Shown: positions 19,984-30,764 of the stretch, one piece after another | How positions within the stretch are numbered: position 1 is the stretch's first letter | How the letters are laid out: each line of letters starts with the position of its first letter | Assembly: GCA_024223715.1 (NCBI GenBank) | Contig: JAAEOA010000427.1 | Span: 1 to 64,000 of the forward strand | Reading direction: 5' to 3' | Length of the DNA: 64,000 nt | From: a bacterium | GTDB taxonomy: Bacteria > Krumholzibacteriota > Krumholzibacteriia > LZORAL124-64-63 | Notes under the pieces: generated by a model | What the model was told of the DNA's origin: nothing | What the model saw: the letters and a program-made list of their open reading frames with translations, nothing else | The model's database searches: none | Position numbers and translations under genes: made by a program

Positions 19984-22053
19984 CTACACAAGGGCCCAAT
20001 CGTCTTCGTAGGACTCTTCATAAGACCCAGGCTGCTCCACCACTGGAACCGGATTCGCTGCCACAGAGGCATCGGTTTTAAACTGCTGCAGTTGAGTTGC
20101 CAGGCTTCCTGACTGAGCGTTAAGTTCGTCTGCAGAGGCAGCCAATTCTTCGGCCGCTGCTGTGCTTTGTTGAACCACGCCGTCAATCTGCTTCAAACCT
20201 TCGGTGATTTCTCCAATGCCGGTGGCCTGTTCGTTGGCTGCTACGGAGATATCTCCAACCAGGCTGGCAGCTTTGGTGACTTCATCCACAATACCCCGGA
20301 AGCTCTCGGCCGTACGATCAGCCAGTTCGCCACCCTGAGTTACTTTTTCGTAGGAATCTTCAATCAGTTGGCTGGTTTCGCGGGCAGCTTTAGCACTGCG
20401 ACCTGCAAGGCTGCGAACTTCTTCAGCCACAACGGCAAAACCTTTTCCGTGTTTTCCAGCCCGGGCCGCTTCCACGGCAGCGTTCAAGGCCAACAAGTTG
20501 GTTTGGAAAGCAATGTCATCCACAGTCTTAATGATGTGTCCAATTTTTTGACTGGACTCATTAATTTGCTCCATGGATTGAACCATTTTCTCCATGTCAT
20601 TGATGCCACTCTCGGACGCTTCTTTTGCGCTATCAGTAAGTTTCTTGGCTTCACCGGCATGATTTGCATTTTCACTGGTGCTGCTACTTAACTCGGTCAT
20701 GCTGCTGGAGATTTCTTCCAGTGTTGCTGCCTGTTCAGTGGAGCCCTGGGAAAGGCTCTGGCTGGCAGAGGCAATTTCACTGGAACCAACCGAAACCTGA
20801 TTGGAGCTGGCACGTGACTGCGAAATAAGTTCGCCAAGGGCATTTACCATTTTTTGCAGCGATGCCCCCAGGGTGTCTTTGGGGCCAGCCAAATTCACAT
20901 TCACGGTCAAATCCTTTTCTGCAATTTTTTCCGCTACTTTGGCCTTATCCTCCAAGCTTGAAATCATGGAGTTCAAAGCGGTCACCAATTGACCCGTTTC
21001 ATCTTTGGCGGAGCTACTGATTCGCTGACTCAAATCTCCTTCAGCCACAGCAAGCGCCAGGCTTACAGCACGATTCAATGAAGATGTAATTTCCCTGGAA
21101 TAATATGCCAAAAAGGCAAGAGATGCGCAGATGGCCAGGACCAGTACACTTGACCACAAAATTAGATCCTGCACTGCCTGGGCATTTTCACTATTAGCTC
21201 TCGCAACAACAGCTTCCTGCTGATCAAAAAGAATGGCCCCAAATTTATCGATATAAGAAGTCATTGTGTTAAATACTTCGGAACTGTCGAATCCATAATT
21301 TCCTTCAGATGATTTCTCCAATACCTTTTGGTATACACTATTTGTATAGGTCCATTCCTGACCCTCCTGCAACTCCCGGAATCTGGCTTTATTGGATTCC
21401 GTGAGAACCATCCCCGGAGAACTAACCCCTAACTCCACACCATTCATTTTGCCAGCCAGTTTTTCGACACCTTTGTAATCCAGTGGTCCGTCACCCGCAA
21501 CAGAGGCAGCCAGTCCGGCCCGTAATTGGCCAGCATTTTCTTTGGCCAATTCCAGGGTGAGCAAGGTCACCATGCGTTTGCCAAGCCCCTTGCCCGTTTC
21601 TTGGTTAATTATTTTTGTCTGATAGTTCGTAAATTCCTTAATCAAGGAAGTGTAACCGGAAACCACAACTCCCACCGGTCTTTCACTATCTGTTTCCGAA
21701 CGCAAATTATCTACTTTGCGGGCCAATCCTGCCAAATAGTCTTTAGTGGTCTTGTCCAGAGATTTATTTTCAATGGCAGCCAGAAACTCGGCTTGGCTAT
21801 CATTGGTATCATTCCGATGACCAACCAATTGGCTTTTTGTAAAGCCACCTTTTAAGAAGTTTGCAGTAGCTCCCCGTTCCACCTGCAACAGGTGGATATA
21901 ATGCGAGCAATCGGACATTAACTCTGTAGATTGGGCCCAGTGGGCTGAATCACTTTTTAAAGTGACCCGTGGTGCAATTACCACATAAGAAAAGGCCAAC
22001 AAAGCCACGATAGGAACCAAACCAACCAAGCCAATTTTTTGCAGGATCTTCAT
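19984..22053 (-). CDS. Methyl-accepting chemotaxis protein with NIT-type sensor domain
   Basis: Periplasmic [19 protein letters not shown] (NIT-like), HAMP, signalling hairpin [44 protein letters not shown]. Confidence 0.93.
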   Translation of the reverse strand: MKILQKIGLVGLVPIVALLAFSYVVIAPRVTLKSDSAHWAQSTELMSDCSHYIHLLQVERGATANFLKGGFTKSQLVGHRNDTNDSQAEFLAAIENKSLDKTTKDYLAGLARKVDNLRSETDSERPVGVVVSGYTSLIKEFTNYQTKIINQETGKGLGKRMVTLLTLELAKENAGQLRAGLAASVAGDGPLDYKGVEKLAGKMNGVELGVSSPGMVLTESNKARFRELQEGQEWTYTNSVYQKVLEKSSEGNYGFDSSEVFNTMTSYIDKFGAILFDQQEAVVARANSENAQAVQDLILWSSVLVLAICASLAFLAYYSREITSSLNRAVSLALAVAEGDLSQRISSSAKDETGQLVTALNSMISSLEDKAKVAEKIAEKDLTVNVNLAGPKDTLGASLQKMVNALGELISQSRASSNQVSVGSSEIASASQSLSQGSTEQAATLEEISSSMTELSSSTSENANHAGEAKKLTDSAKEASESGINDMEKMVQSMEQINESSQKIGHIIKTVDDIAFQTNLLALNAAVEAARAGKHGKGFAVVAEEVRSLAGRSAKAARETSQLIEDSYEKVTQGGELADRTAESFRGIVDEVTKAASLVGDISVAANEQATGIGEITEGLKQIDGVVQQSTAAAEELAASADELNAQSGSLATQLQQFKTDASVAANPVPVVEQPGSYEESYEDDWALV

Positions 22054-22142
22054 TATTCCACCTCATGAAAAATTCCGCGACTGAAATGCCGCCGGTATTA
22101 ATGTTCATGAGATTCCATCGGCAGCTAAAGAGATCGCTTAAG

Positions 22143-22173
22143 AAAAAAAACTCCCGCTAATAGCAGGAGTTTT
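22143..22173 (-). terminator. Intrinsic terminator downstream of the ferritin-like gene
   Basis: Minus strand AAAACTCCTGC-TATTA-GCGGGAGTTTTTTTT. Confidence 0.85.
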
Positions 22174-22195
22174 GAAATCAGACAAATTCAGTCAG

Positions 22196-22711
22196 CTACA
22201 TAGGAGAAAAGCCCTGATCCGACCAATAAGCATCCTGATAAATTTTTTCCAACTCCAAAAGTTGTTCCAGGTGACCGTCTTCCCATTCAGCCAGCCAGGT
22301 AAAAAGTTGCTTCAAATCGGCATCATCTGTCTTGGCCGCCTGGTCCCGGTAATAAGCAATAGCTTTATTTTCCAGATCACAACCAATGGAAATGATAGCC
22401 ATTTCAAAATTTCCACGCTTGATGGATTTCTTGAAATCATCGGTAACCACATTCTGACTGCCGTGGTCCACTTCAGCAGGATCGATTAGGCTGAGATCCA
22501 CTTTTCCATCTTTGAGCAGACTTTTGTATTGGGCCGAAAGAATAGCCACGTGGTCATCTTCGTCCTTGGCCAGCATTTCAAACATGGCCCGGGCCGCAGC
22601 GTCTTTTGTTTCCTTGGCGGCATGGTTGTACAGTTGCTGTCCCTTGATCTCTACCATCAGGGCATCCTTGATGGCCTTGATCATGGCTTCTTTTCTGGGG
22701 TCACTCATCAC
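22196..22711 (-). CDS. Ferritin-like/rubrerythrin-family diiron protein
   Basis: EIKGQQLYNHAAKE..DEDDHVAIL and ENKAIAYYRDQAAKTDDADLKQLFTWLAEWEDGHLEQL pairs of carboxylate/His motifs. Confidence 0.75.
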   Translation of the reverse strand: MMSDPRKEAMIKAIKDALMVEIKGQQLYNHAAKETKDAAARAMFEMLAKDEDDHVAILSAQYKSLLKDGKVDLSLIDPAEVDHGSQNVVTDDFKKSIKRGNFEMAIISIGCDLENKAIAYYRDQAAKTDDADLKQLFTWLAEWEDGHLEQLLELEKIYQDAYWSDQGFSPM

Positions 22712-22732
22712 AGGTCTCCTCTTCAGCTCTGA

Positions 22733-23632
22733 TTAGAAATCCATCACGTTAACTTTAAAATGACGTTTCGGGTTGCGCCGCATGGCATCTACCAGACGTT
22801 TGACTGAGGCCATGGTAGAATCGGCACGATCGTAAAGCAGGGGGTCATTGAGAAATTTGGCCATAGATCCGTCCCCTGAATCCATCTTTTCCAATACCAC
22901 ATTAAGACGATTGGCGGCAGTATTCAAATTATTCATGAGACTGTCTGCGCCGGCCAGGGCTCCGTCGATGTTTTCAAAGGCATCGTTAACCTGGCCAGAC
23001 TCCACAAACTTCCGCAATCCTTCGGTGGCCACCACCAGATTATCCAGGCTCTCCTCAATATCTGCCTGATTTTTTTCAATCATGGAATCGATTTTCCCCA
23101 AGGTTTGGTTGGCCTGAGCAAAGGTTTCCACGACTTTGCCCTGCTCCTGAACTTCATCGACCAGCTCGGTTACTTTTGCCGTCAGAACTCTCATTTCCTC
23201 CAGAGCAGCTCCCGCGGCATCCGTCATCGCAGCAATGGTTCCGGCAGTGCGACCGGCAAAAATAAAACCTTCATCGGCCTTTTTTCCCTGCCCGGGATCA
23301 ATTTCAAGGACGATTTCACCAACAATGCCTTTTTCTCCCAGAATAACGATGGCATCTTCCCGCAGGTCCGCTTTGGAGGACATTTTGATTTGAACCCTCA
23401 CAGCGGTGGAAAGCAGAGTCAAAGATTCCACCTCACCCATACGTATCCCTCGAATTTGAACCCGGTCTCCCTCACGCAGGCCTTCGACCTTGGAAAAATC
23501 CACCTGAAAGCGCATCTGGTCATCGGAAAGGTCCACATTCTTGAACCACATCATGCCAATGACAAGAACGACTACGGCAAAGGTGGTCAGTGCTCCCACT
23601 TGCACTTCGTTAAATTTTCTATTAATAGTCAT
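22733..23632 (-). CDS. mlaD: MlaD/MCE family substrate-binding protein
   Basis: Single N-terminal TM plus MCE domain (VDFSKVEGLREGDRVQIRGIRMGEVESL). Confidence 0.88.
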   Translation of the reverse strand: MTINRKFNEVQVGALTTFAVVVLVIGMMWFKNVDLSDDQMRFQVDFSKVEGLREGDRVQIRGIRMGEVESLTLLSTAVRVQIKMSSKADLREDAIVILGEKGIVGEIVLEIDPGQGKKADEGFIFAGRTAGTIAAMTDAAGAALEEMRVLTAKVTELVDEVQEQGKVVETFAQANQTLGKIDSMIEKNQADIEESLDNLVVATEGLRKFVESGQVNDAFENIDGALAGADSLMNNLNTAANRLNVVLEKMDSGDGSMAKFLNDPLLYDRADSTMASVKRLVDAMRRNPKRHFKVNVMDF

Positions 23633-24457
23633 TTAAAAAGTCTCCAGAGGTCCGGTGGAATTGCCTTCAATAAACTGGCGCACCATTGGGTTGCTGGTGT
23701 TTTTTACTTCATCAACAGTTCCAGTGTATACGATCTTCCCTTGGCTGAGCATTGCAATGCGATCAGCGATTTTGAACGCGCTGGGCATATCATGGGTCAC
23801 AACAATGCTGGTCACTCCCAATTCTTTCTGCAGCTTAATGATCAACTCGTTGATGGCATCGCTGGTAATGGGATCCAAACCAGTGGTGGGTTCGTCATAA
23901 AGAATGTACTCAGGTTCCATGACAATGGCTCGGGCCAGCCCGGCGCGTTTTTTCATGCCACCACTTAAAGCACTGGGCAGTTTATCTTCGACCTTATCCA
24001 GCCCCACCTGAGCCAGACACTCACTGGCCCGAGCTCGGATTTTATCCTTGGGCCAGTCTGTATGTTCTTCCAGAGCCAGTCCAATGTTTTTGCAAATGGT
24101 CATGGAATCGAAAAGGGCCGCGCCCTGAAAAAGAAAACCGAATTTACGCCTCAATTCCATGAGGGAACGGGTTCCCAGGCCGGTAATTTCGGTACCTTCA
24201 AACCAGATATTGCCTTCATCGGGTTCCAGAAGCCTGACTATGTGCTTCAATAAAACCGATTTACCTTCTCCGCTGCGACCAATAATAACCAGGGTCTCGC
24301 CTTTATTAACCAGTAAGTCGCACTTATTTAGAACTGTTTTGGTTCCAAATATTTTTGAGATTTCCTGAATAACGATTCCCTCAAAAACATTGGGATCGGT
24401 TGTGCGCAAGTGACGCGGCGCGGCTGAGGAACCGGCTGAATGAGATGGGTCAGACAT
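23633..24457 (-). CDS. mlaF: Mla-type ABC transporter ATP-binding protein
   Basis: GRSGEGKS Walker A, LSGGMKKRAGLARA signature, ILYDEPTTGLDP Walker B. Confidence 0.93.
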   Translation of the reverse strand: MSDPSHSAGSSAAPRHLRTTDPNVFEGIVIQEISKIFGTKTVLNKCDLLVNKGETLVIIGRSGEGKSVLLKHIVRLLEPDEGNIWFEGTEITGLGTRSLMELRRKFGFLFQGAALFDSMTICKNIGLALEEHTDWPKDKIRARASECLAQVGLDKVEDKLPSALSGGMKKRAGLARAIVMEPEYILYDEPTTGLDPITSDAINELIIKLQKELGVTSIVVTHDMPSAFKIADRIAMLSQGKIVYTGTVDEVKNTSNPMVRQFIEGNSTGPLETF

Positions 24458-24469
24458 GCAAACAGCTCC

Positions 24470-25282
24470 TTACTTCTGGAGAATGATTTGGAAAATGACG
24501 ATGGCCAGCAAATAGTCAGCCACCAGAACGCTCAGGGCACTGCCCACCACCGCGGTCATAGTGCTGCGGCCCACACCTTCGGCCCCCCCCTGGGTATTAA
24601 AACCAAAGTAGATGCCACTCATACCAATAATAGCCCCAAAGACTACTGATTTGGCCAGACCACCCAAAATATCGCTGTGCCGGTAAAACATCCGCAGGCC
24701 TTCAATGAAAACACTGCTGGTCACATCGAGGGTCATGACCGAAACCAAATACGCCCCAAAGATAGCAACCCCATCACAAATAATAGTCACCACGGGAATC
24801 ATCAACAAAGCCGCCAGAAAGCGCGGCAACGCCAAATAAGCCACTGGGTCAATAGCCATAATGCTCATGGCATCGATTTGTTCAGTCACTTTCATAGTAC
24901 CCAGCTCGGCAGCGTAATTGGCACAAAGACGGCTGCCCACTACCAGAGCCATCAGCACCGGGCCCAGCTCAATGAATACTGTTTTGGAGATCATTACTCC
25001 GAGAAATTTCAAAGGCACCATGGCCTGCATTTGGTAAACAGCCTGAACCGCAGTTACCGCTCCGACAAAAATTGATGTGACCAGAACCAAAGGAAGGCTG
25101 CCCATGGCCACAATATGCATTTGTTCACCAATTTCCCGGCGGCGGCGCCAAATTTTTGGAAACTGTAAAATGATGGCCCTGAAGAGCATGGCCCCACGAC
25201 CGGCATTAACCAGGCCGGTGAGGACAGAAGATCCGATAGTGTGGAAAAATGCTATCATAATGAGCGAATATAACCTCGTCAA
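24470..25282 (-). CDS. mlaE: MlaE family ABC permease
   Basis: ELGTMKVTEQIDAMSIMAIDPVAYLALPR is the MlaE signature. Confidence 0.93.
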   Translation of the reverse strand: MTRLYSLIMIAFFHTIGSSVLTGLVNAGRGAMLFRAIILQFPKIWRRRREIGEQMHIVAMGSLPLVLVTSIFVGAVTAVQAVYQMQAMVPLKFLGVMISKTVFIELGPVLMALVVGSRLCANYAAELGTMKVTEQIDAMSIMAIDPVAYLALPRFLAALLMIPVVTIICDGVAIFGAYLVSVMTLDVTSSVFIEGLRMFYRHSDILGGLAKSVVFGAIIGMSGIYFGFNTQGGAEGVGRSTMTAVVGSALSVLVADYLLAIVIFQIILQK

Positions 25283-25308
25283 AGACTCAAGTCCACAACC
25301 CTGTTTTT

Positions 25309-26247
25309 TCAGTTATTTCTGGCCAAAAACCCAGCCATACCACGCAAAGTTTGGTTAGTGAAGTCCGTTTCCCGCTGTTGAATGTCCTTAGGCAATTCAC
25401 TCCCCCGGGCAAAGAAAGGATCGGCGTCACGCAGTATTTGTATCAACTCCGGTGCATGGTTTTGCACCGCGGAATCATGGGCGGGGTTAATGCCTGCCTC
25501 TTTCAGTGTTTGGCCCACGACTTTAATCCAGAGCTTGAGTTGATGCCTGGCTTGCTCCAACAAAACCCGGCCATTTCCTTCAAAACTACCGTGATGGGCA
25601 AAGCACAATCGTTCGGGGAACGGTGTCCAGTCCAGCATCGCCTTCAGGGATTGGTCGGCAATGTCTGGAAAAAACCGGGGAGGAGTTGCCGGCCGAAGGT
25701 AATAGTCAACCGAACCGGCAGGCTTATGCAAGTTGCTGAAAGTTCCGGCAGATTCACCCAGAAAAAGATTCTCACCACACACAAAAGAAACATGGTGCGG
25801 AGCGTGTCCTGGAGTCTTAATAACCTGCATACCGTTTTCAGCAAGCTCCGGTTCATTCATTAGAGAATTTTCAGGAACAGGCTGCGGCTCACCATAGACT
25901 TCCGCCTTGTGCCCCAACACACTTAAAGATCCCTGCCACAACTTGCCGGGATCCACCAAATGGGGCCGTCCTTTTGACTGACAAAAAACCCGGGCGGCAG
26001 GCCACCGCTCAAGAATATGGGAAGTGGCTCCGGCATGATCCAAATGAATATGAGTCAGCAGAACAACGTCAACGCGGGGCAAGTTCAGGCTTTCCAGACT
26101 GGACACCAGAAAATCGCCAGTTGAAGGCGGGCCTGGATCCACCAGAAAGTACTGGCCATTCAAAGACCCCACCCAGCAGCTGATGAATCGGCGTTGGCCG
26201 GGAAGATTTTGGTCCAGATCAATGAGGTGCAGCAATTCCTGGTTCAT
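25309..26247 (-). CDS. MBL-fold metallo-hydrolase
   Basis: VVLLTHIHLDHAGAT (HxHxDH), TPGHAPHHVSFV, FAHHG. Confidence 0.9.
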   Translation of the reverse strand: MNQELLHLIDLDQNLPGQRRFISCWVGSLNGQYFLVDPGPPSTGDFLVSSLESLNLPRVDVVLLTHIHLDHAGATSHILERWPAARVFCQSKGRPHLVDPGKLWQGSLSVLGHKAEVYGEPQPVPENSLMNEPELAENGMQVIKTPGHAPHHVSFVCGENLFLGESAGTFSNLHKPAGSVDYYLRPATPPRFFPDIADQSLKAMLDWTPFPERLCFAHHGSFEGNGRVLLEQARHQLKLWIKVVGQTLKEAGINPAHDSAVQNHAPELIQILRDADPFFARGSELPKDIQQRETDFTNQTLRGMAGFLARNN

Positions 26248-26251
26248 TTTA

Positions 26252-27685
26252 TTACCGGGCAAGGTCGGCAAATTTGGTGAATTCCTTGTGGAAATACAGG
26301 TCCAACTGGCCAATGGGGCCGTTACGCTGCTTCCCAATAATAAGAGTGGCTAAATTGCGAAGAGATTCGTCTTCCGGTTTGTAAACTTCTTCCCGGAAAA
26401 TAAACATCACCACATCGGCATCCTGCTCAATGGCCCCGGATTCACGCAAATCACTAAGCATGGGTTTGTGATCGCTACGCGATTCCACACCACGGGATAA
26501 CTGACTCAGAGCAAGGACCGGCACATCGAGATCTTTGGCCATTCCTTTCAGATTTCGACTGATAACAGAAATTTCCTGCTGACGGTTTTCGTTGCGGCCA
26601 CTGCCCGTCATCAATTGAAGGTAGTCGATAACAATGAGACCCAGACCGTGCTGCTGTTTCAAGCGCCGGGCCTTGGCCTTCATTTCGAGAACATTGATGC
26701 CACTGGTATCGTCAATATGAATGGGTGCGTTTGACAATTGTTCACATGTGGAAGTTAGTTTGGGCCAATCTTCAGCTTTCAGCCGCCCCCTGCGCAGGTT
26801 GTGCAGGTTGAACTCACCGCTGGCACCCAGCATTCTCATGACCAGCTGTTCCCGGCTCATTTCCAGGCTGAAAACTCCCACGGGAACTTGCTCAATCATG
26901 GCCACATTATAAGCCAGATTCAGGGCAAAACTAGTTTTACCCATGGAAGGACGAGCGGCCAGAATGATGAGGTCACTGTCCTGCAGTCCCCCGGTTTTTT
27001 TATCCAAGTCGGTAAAGCCGGTGCGCAAACCGGTAACTTCGTCGTTATTCTGGAAAGCGTCTTCAATGCCTTTGAAGGTATCCGGTACAATGGAATGAAC
27101 CGAGCTGAAGCCTCCCTGGCGAGTGTCTTCGCTGATTTCATAAATGCGCCCCTGGGCACGGTCCAGAATATCAGCGGCGTCGTCTTCGGCGGCGAAAGCT
27201 TCTGCGGCAATGGTGGAAGAAACTCCGATAAGATTTCGCAACACTGCTTTTTCATGCACGATACCCGCGTGAAAATAGGCATTGGCCGCCGTCCCCATCA
27301 TCCCGGAAAGGTCGATGAGAAAATCCATGCCTCCGACCAATTCAACCAGATCACGGTCTTCCAGTTGTTTCTTCTTTTCCCGGCCCAGGAATTCTTCGCC
27401 GCCTTTTTTCAGCAAGTCGGCAATGGTGATCGGATCAATGGCCTGATCATCTTCGTAAAGACGGCACATAGCGCGAAAAATCAGTTGGTGCTCCAACCGA
27501 TAAAAATCGGGAAAATCGACTTTCTCCCGAGCCATTCCTATGGCTTCACGGTCAATCATTCCCGCTCCAAGAACCGCCTGCTCTGCTTCTTCATTAAATG
27601 GCAATTGCTTGTCTCGAGGCAAATTTTCGTAACCAAAAGATGATTTTTTACCCTTTCGGGATTTTCCGTATTTCTGGGGTTCCAA
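26252..27685 (-). CDS. dnaB: Replicative DNA helicase
   Basis: LPFNEEAEQAVLGAGMID; ARPSMGKTSFALNLA Walker A; VIDYLQLM; LSQLSRGVESR. Confidence 0.97.
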   Translation of the reverse strand: MEPQKYGKSRKGKKSSFGYENLPRDKQLPFNEEAEQAVLGAGMIDREAIGMAREKVDFPDFYRLEHQLIFRAMCRLYEDDQAIDPITIADLLKKGGEEFLGREKKKQLEDRDLVELVGGMDFLIDLSGMMGTAANAYFHAGIVHEKAVLRNLIGVSSTIAAEAFAAEDDAADILDRAQGRIYEISEDTRQGGFSSVHSIVPDTFKGIEDAFQNNDEVTGLRTGFTDLDKKTGGLQDSDLIILAARPSMGKTSFALNLAYNVAMIEQVPVGVFSLEMSREQLVMRMLGASGEFNLHNLRRGRLKAEDWPKLTSTCEQLSNAPIHIDDTSGINVLEMKAKARRLKQQHGLGLIVIDYLQLMTGSGRNENRQQEISVISRNLKGMAKDLDVPVLALSQLSRGVESRSDHKPMLSDLRESGAIEQDADVVMFIFREEVYKPEDESLRNLATLIIGKQRNGPIGQLDLYFHKEFTKFADLAR

Positions 27686-27799
27686 ACCAAAATCCTATCT
27701 TTTATACTGCTGACAATTTTTGAAGTTTTTTTCGGAAGATATAATCTATCATGGTGCCTTGAGAATGTCATCCCAGCGAATAACAACAGCGCAAACTCC

Positions 27800-27971
27800 C
27801 GTGGATAACTTGGGGAAAAAATCTGTTACACCCCGGGACAACACTTGAAGAATGTGTTGATAACTCTCAAATTTAGTGGAAAACTAAAGCCTTACCGAGG
27901 ATAATTTAGTACTCTGAAGGCCCAGACCCCCAACAAACACTCGTTCCCCCCTTGTGGATAACTGGGGATAA
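27800..27971 (-). promoter_or_regulatory. Cluster of DnaA-box-like 9-mers (candidate oriC or DnaA-regulated promoter region)
   Basis: Same-orientation 9-mers (minus-strand reading): TTATCCACG 27800-27808, TTATCAACA 27855-27863, TTATCCACA 27953-27961, TTATCCCCA 27963-27971. Confidence 0.6.
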
Positions 27972-27995
27972 CTTTTCTAAAAAGAAAGCCTAGCC

Positions 27996-28850
27996 TTGAA
28001 TCACCAAAATGCCCTGAAACAAATCATGGAAGCACCCCACCCGCCTGAACCCTGGGTTAATGGCCACCAAATTCCCTGGAATGACCCAGCTTTCAGCCAA
28101 CGCATGCTGGAAGTGCATTTGGACCCAAACACGCATATGGCCAGCCGCCGCTCAGAAGTCATTGACCATCACATAGACTGGCTGGTTTCTCAAATACCAG
28201 CCGGAAGTCATGTCCTGGATGTGGGCTGTGGTCCCGGCTTGTACAATCATGAGCTGGCCCGACGTGGATTTCGCTCCACTGGTTTTGATTTTGCTCCCGC
28301 AGCTTTGAAGTGGGCAGAAACCAAATCAGAATCTGAAAAATTGGCCTGCAATTTTCTGAATCTCGACCTTACCGCCCTTCCCAACGATCTGGTAGAAATA
28401 ATTGGCGGCCCAGTCGATGCGATCACCTTCTGGTTTGGTGAGTTTCACTCCTTTTCACCGGAAATGGTTCGTGACTTCCTGCCCCGGCTGCACTCCTGCC
28501 TTCGCCGGGGAGGAAAATTCATACTCGAATACCAGCCAGATGATATTTTTGTCCGTGAAGAAAGTAGCGAATGGTCTGCTGAAAAGTCCTCAGTTTTCTG
28601 CGACTCACCTCATTTATGGCTACAGGAATTTGGCTGGGACAAAGAAACGACTACAGAAGTGCATGTGCACTGGATTCTGGAACAAGAATCCGGTAGTCTG
28701 CAAAGGTACATTCAGTGTCACAAGGCTTGGACCGAAGCTCAACTTGTCGGCCTGCTGGCCGATGCCGGTTTTCGTGACCCTGCTTTTCACCCGCCCATTA
28801 CGGGTGATAGCGAAGAATTTGAATTTCCCATGGTGGTAACGAGTGCGTAG
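27996..28850 (+). CDS. Class I SAM-dependent methyltransferase (TTG start proposed)
   Basis: GSHVLDVGCGPGLYNHELARRGFRSTGFDFAPAAL motif I/II. Confidence 0.88.
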   Translation: MNHQNALKQIMEAPHPPEPWVNGHQIPWNDPAFSQRMLEVHLDPNTHMASRRSEVIDHHIDWLVSQIPAGSHVLDVGCGPGLYNHELARRGFRSTGFDFAPAALKWAETKSESEKLACNFLNLDLTALPNDLVEIIGGPVDAITFWFGEFHSFSPEMVRDFLPRLHSCLRRGGKFILEYQPDDIFVREESSEWSAEKSSVFCDSPHLWLQEFGWDKETTTEVHVHWILEQESGSLQRYIQCHKAWTEAQLVGLLADAGFRDPAFHPPITGDSEEFEFPMVVTSA

Positions 28851-30279
28851 AAAACGTCGACTGCTTCCTTTTCTTTTTGGCATAGCCCTCTTTGTGGGCT
28901 TTTATCTGGCACCTGCCATGCCGGATGCCCTTGACCCCGCCGGGCAAAGCATTTCTCTAACGCACGAAGGCAAAGCCGCCCTGGGCCTATTCCTTCTTGC
29001 GGGTGTTTGGTGGGTGTTTGAAGTTTTGCCCGCTGGAGTCACCGGCCTTACCATTGCCGTTATCCAGACCCTTTGGTTCATTCGTGAACCCAGAACCGCC
29101 ATGACCGATTTTATGGACCCTTCGGTCTTTTTCATATTTGGCAGTCTGCTTATTGGTGCTGCTTTTTCCAGCACCGGGCTTACCAAACGCATGGCCTTTT
29201 ACATGCTAAAAGCCATTCCTGAGCGTACGCCCATTATTTATCTCGGTGTCTTTTCCATGACCGCCACAATGACTCTGTTCATGGCCCATACGGCGGTGGC
29301 AGCGGCCGTATTTCCTTTGTTACTGGTTGTGCATCAACTTTACGATCCCACCGGCCGGCCCACCCGTTTTGGCAAAGGCCTCTTTATTGGCATGGCCTGG
29401 ACAGCCGGTGCCGGTAGCATTATTACCCTTTTGGGAGCCGCCCGTGGTGCCGTGGCCATCGGTTTTTTTAAACAACTCACCGGTCAGGAAATTTCCTTTT
29501 TCGAAATTTCAAAATTCATGCTGCCCTTAGGCGTGACTATGGTTCTGCTCTTGTGGGGGTACGTTTGCCTGGCTTTCAAACCTGAGCGAGATGAGTTGCC
29601 GGGCTTGCGGAAAAAAGCCTCTTCCTTGTACGATGCCCTTGGCCCGATTAAGAAGAAAGAAACGGGGACTCTGGTTATTGTGCTGGGCCTAATGATCCTG
29701 CTAAGTTTGCGCTCTTTCATCCCCGCTTTGGCCCCTTTCCACAAATCAGCCATTATTCTGGGGGCTGCCATTCTATTCTTTGTGACAGGGATTTTACGAT
29801 CCAAGCATCTGGAAGATGTCCCCTGGAATATCATTCTGCTCTTTGGTGGGGCCATGAGCATCGGATTCTGTTTGTGGCAAACCGGAGCCGCTCAATGGCT
29901 GGCCATTGGCTGGTTGCGCCAACTATCGGGAGCTCCCTGGCTGGTGTTCATCCTTGGGGTTGCCTTCCTCATTCTGATTATGACCAACTTTATCATGAAT
30001 GTGGCTGCCATTGCCATCACGTTGCCAGTTTCTCTGGTAATGGCACCTTATATTGGAGTCGAGCCCGAAGTTGTCATGTTTGTAGCTCTGGCCACTGCCG
30101 GTATGCCATTCATGCTTTTGGTTGGTGCGGCACCCAACGCCATTGCTTATGAAAGCAACCAGTTCAGTACCAAAGAATTCTTCATGGCTGGAATTCCAGC
30201 CAGTTTAATTCTCCTTGCCGTATTGATGTTGTTTGTCTGGAAAATATGGCCAATGATGGGAATGCCGATCTTAATTTAA
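28843..30279 (+). CDS. SLC13/DASS family anion permease (GTG start)
   Basis: Multi-TM; MTNFIMNVAAIAITLPVSLVMA and AGMPFMLLVGAAPNAIAYES resemble DASS signature regions. Confidence 0.8.
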   Translation: MRRKRRLLPFLFGIALFVGFYLAPAMPDALDPAGQSISLTHEGKAALGLFLLAGVWWVFEVLPAGVTGLTIAVIQTLWFIREPRTAMTDFMDPSVFFIFGSLLIGAAFSSTGLTKRMAFYMLKAIPERTPIIYLGVFSMTATMTLFMAHTAVAAAVFPLLLVVHQLYDPTGRPTRFGKGLFIGMAWTAGAGSIITLLGAARGAVAIGFFKQLTGQEISFFEISKFMLPLGVTMVLLLWGYVCLAFKPERDELPGLRKKASSLYDALGPIKKKETGTLVIVLGLMILLSLRSFIPALAPFHKSAIILGAAILFFVTGILRSKHLEDVPWNIILLFGGAMSIGFCLWQTGAAQWLAIGWLRQLSGAPWLVFILGVAFLILIMTNFIMNVAAIAITLPVSLVMAPYIGVEPEVVMFVALATAGMPFMLLVGAAPNAIAYESNQFSTKEFFMAGIPASLILLAVLMLFVWKIWPMMGMPILI

Positions 30280-30289
30280 CTGGCCTAAT

Positions 30290-30661
30290 TTACTCAGCAA
30301 TAATTCGAAACAGTTCACCCGGTGCAGGAATATCCTTCAAACGCACAATCCAGGGTTTGGCAGAATTTTGATAACTCAAGGGCCATTGACCCAATAGAAT
30401 AACCCGACCGCCAACATGCGAAACGGCGTCAATGATTTCGTTCGGAGATTCACTATTACTGGAAGCAACTCCGCTAATTAAAAGAACCACATCCGAATCA
30501 GGTGAAATGGCCTCAACCACCGCGGAAATACTTGTTTGAAGCTCAACTTGATGATATCCCGATAACAACGCACCCAAATCGCCAGCCAGAAATCCACTTT
30601 GGGAATAAATAATAATATTCAGTACATTGGTTGATTTAATTGGTTTCGGTTCCATAACCAT
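30290..30661 (-). CDS. Small protein of unknown function, possibly a degenerate receiver fold
   Basis: ORF 123 aa; alternating beta/alpha pattern LNIIIYSQSGFLAGDLGALL...DVVLLISG...GGRVILLGQ. Confidence 0.4.
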   Translation of the reverse strand: MVMEPKPIKSTNVLNIIIYSQSGFLAGDLGALLSGYHQVELQTSISAVVEAISPDSDVVLLISGVASSNSESPNEIIDAVSHVGGRVILLGQWPLSYQNSAKPWIVRLKDIPAPGELFRIIAE

Positions 30662-30764
30662 TTATCCGCCATTCAAAAAGGGAGCCAACGCAGCCGTGAT
30701 AAGCTCTCGCCCAATGCTATCCTAGCCGTGCCGACTCCCAAATCCAATCCCCCACCGTTTTCAA

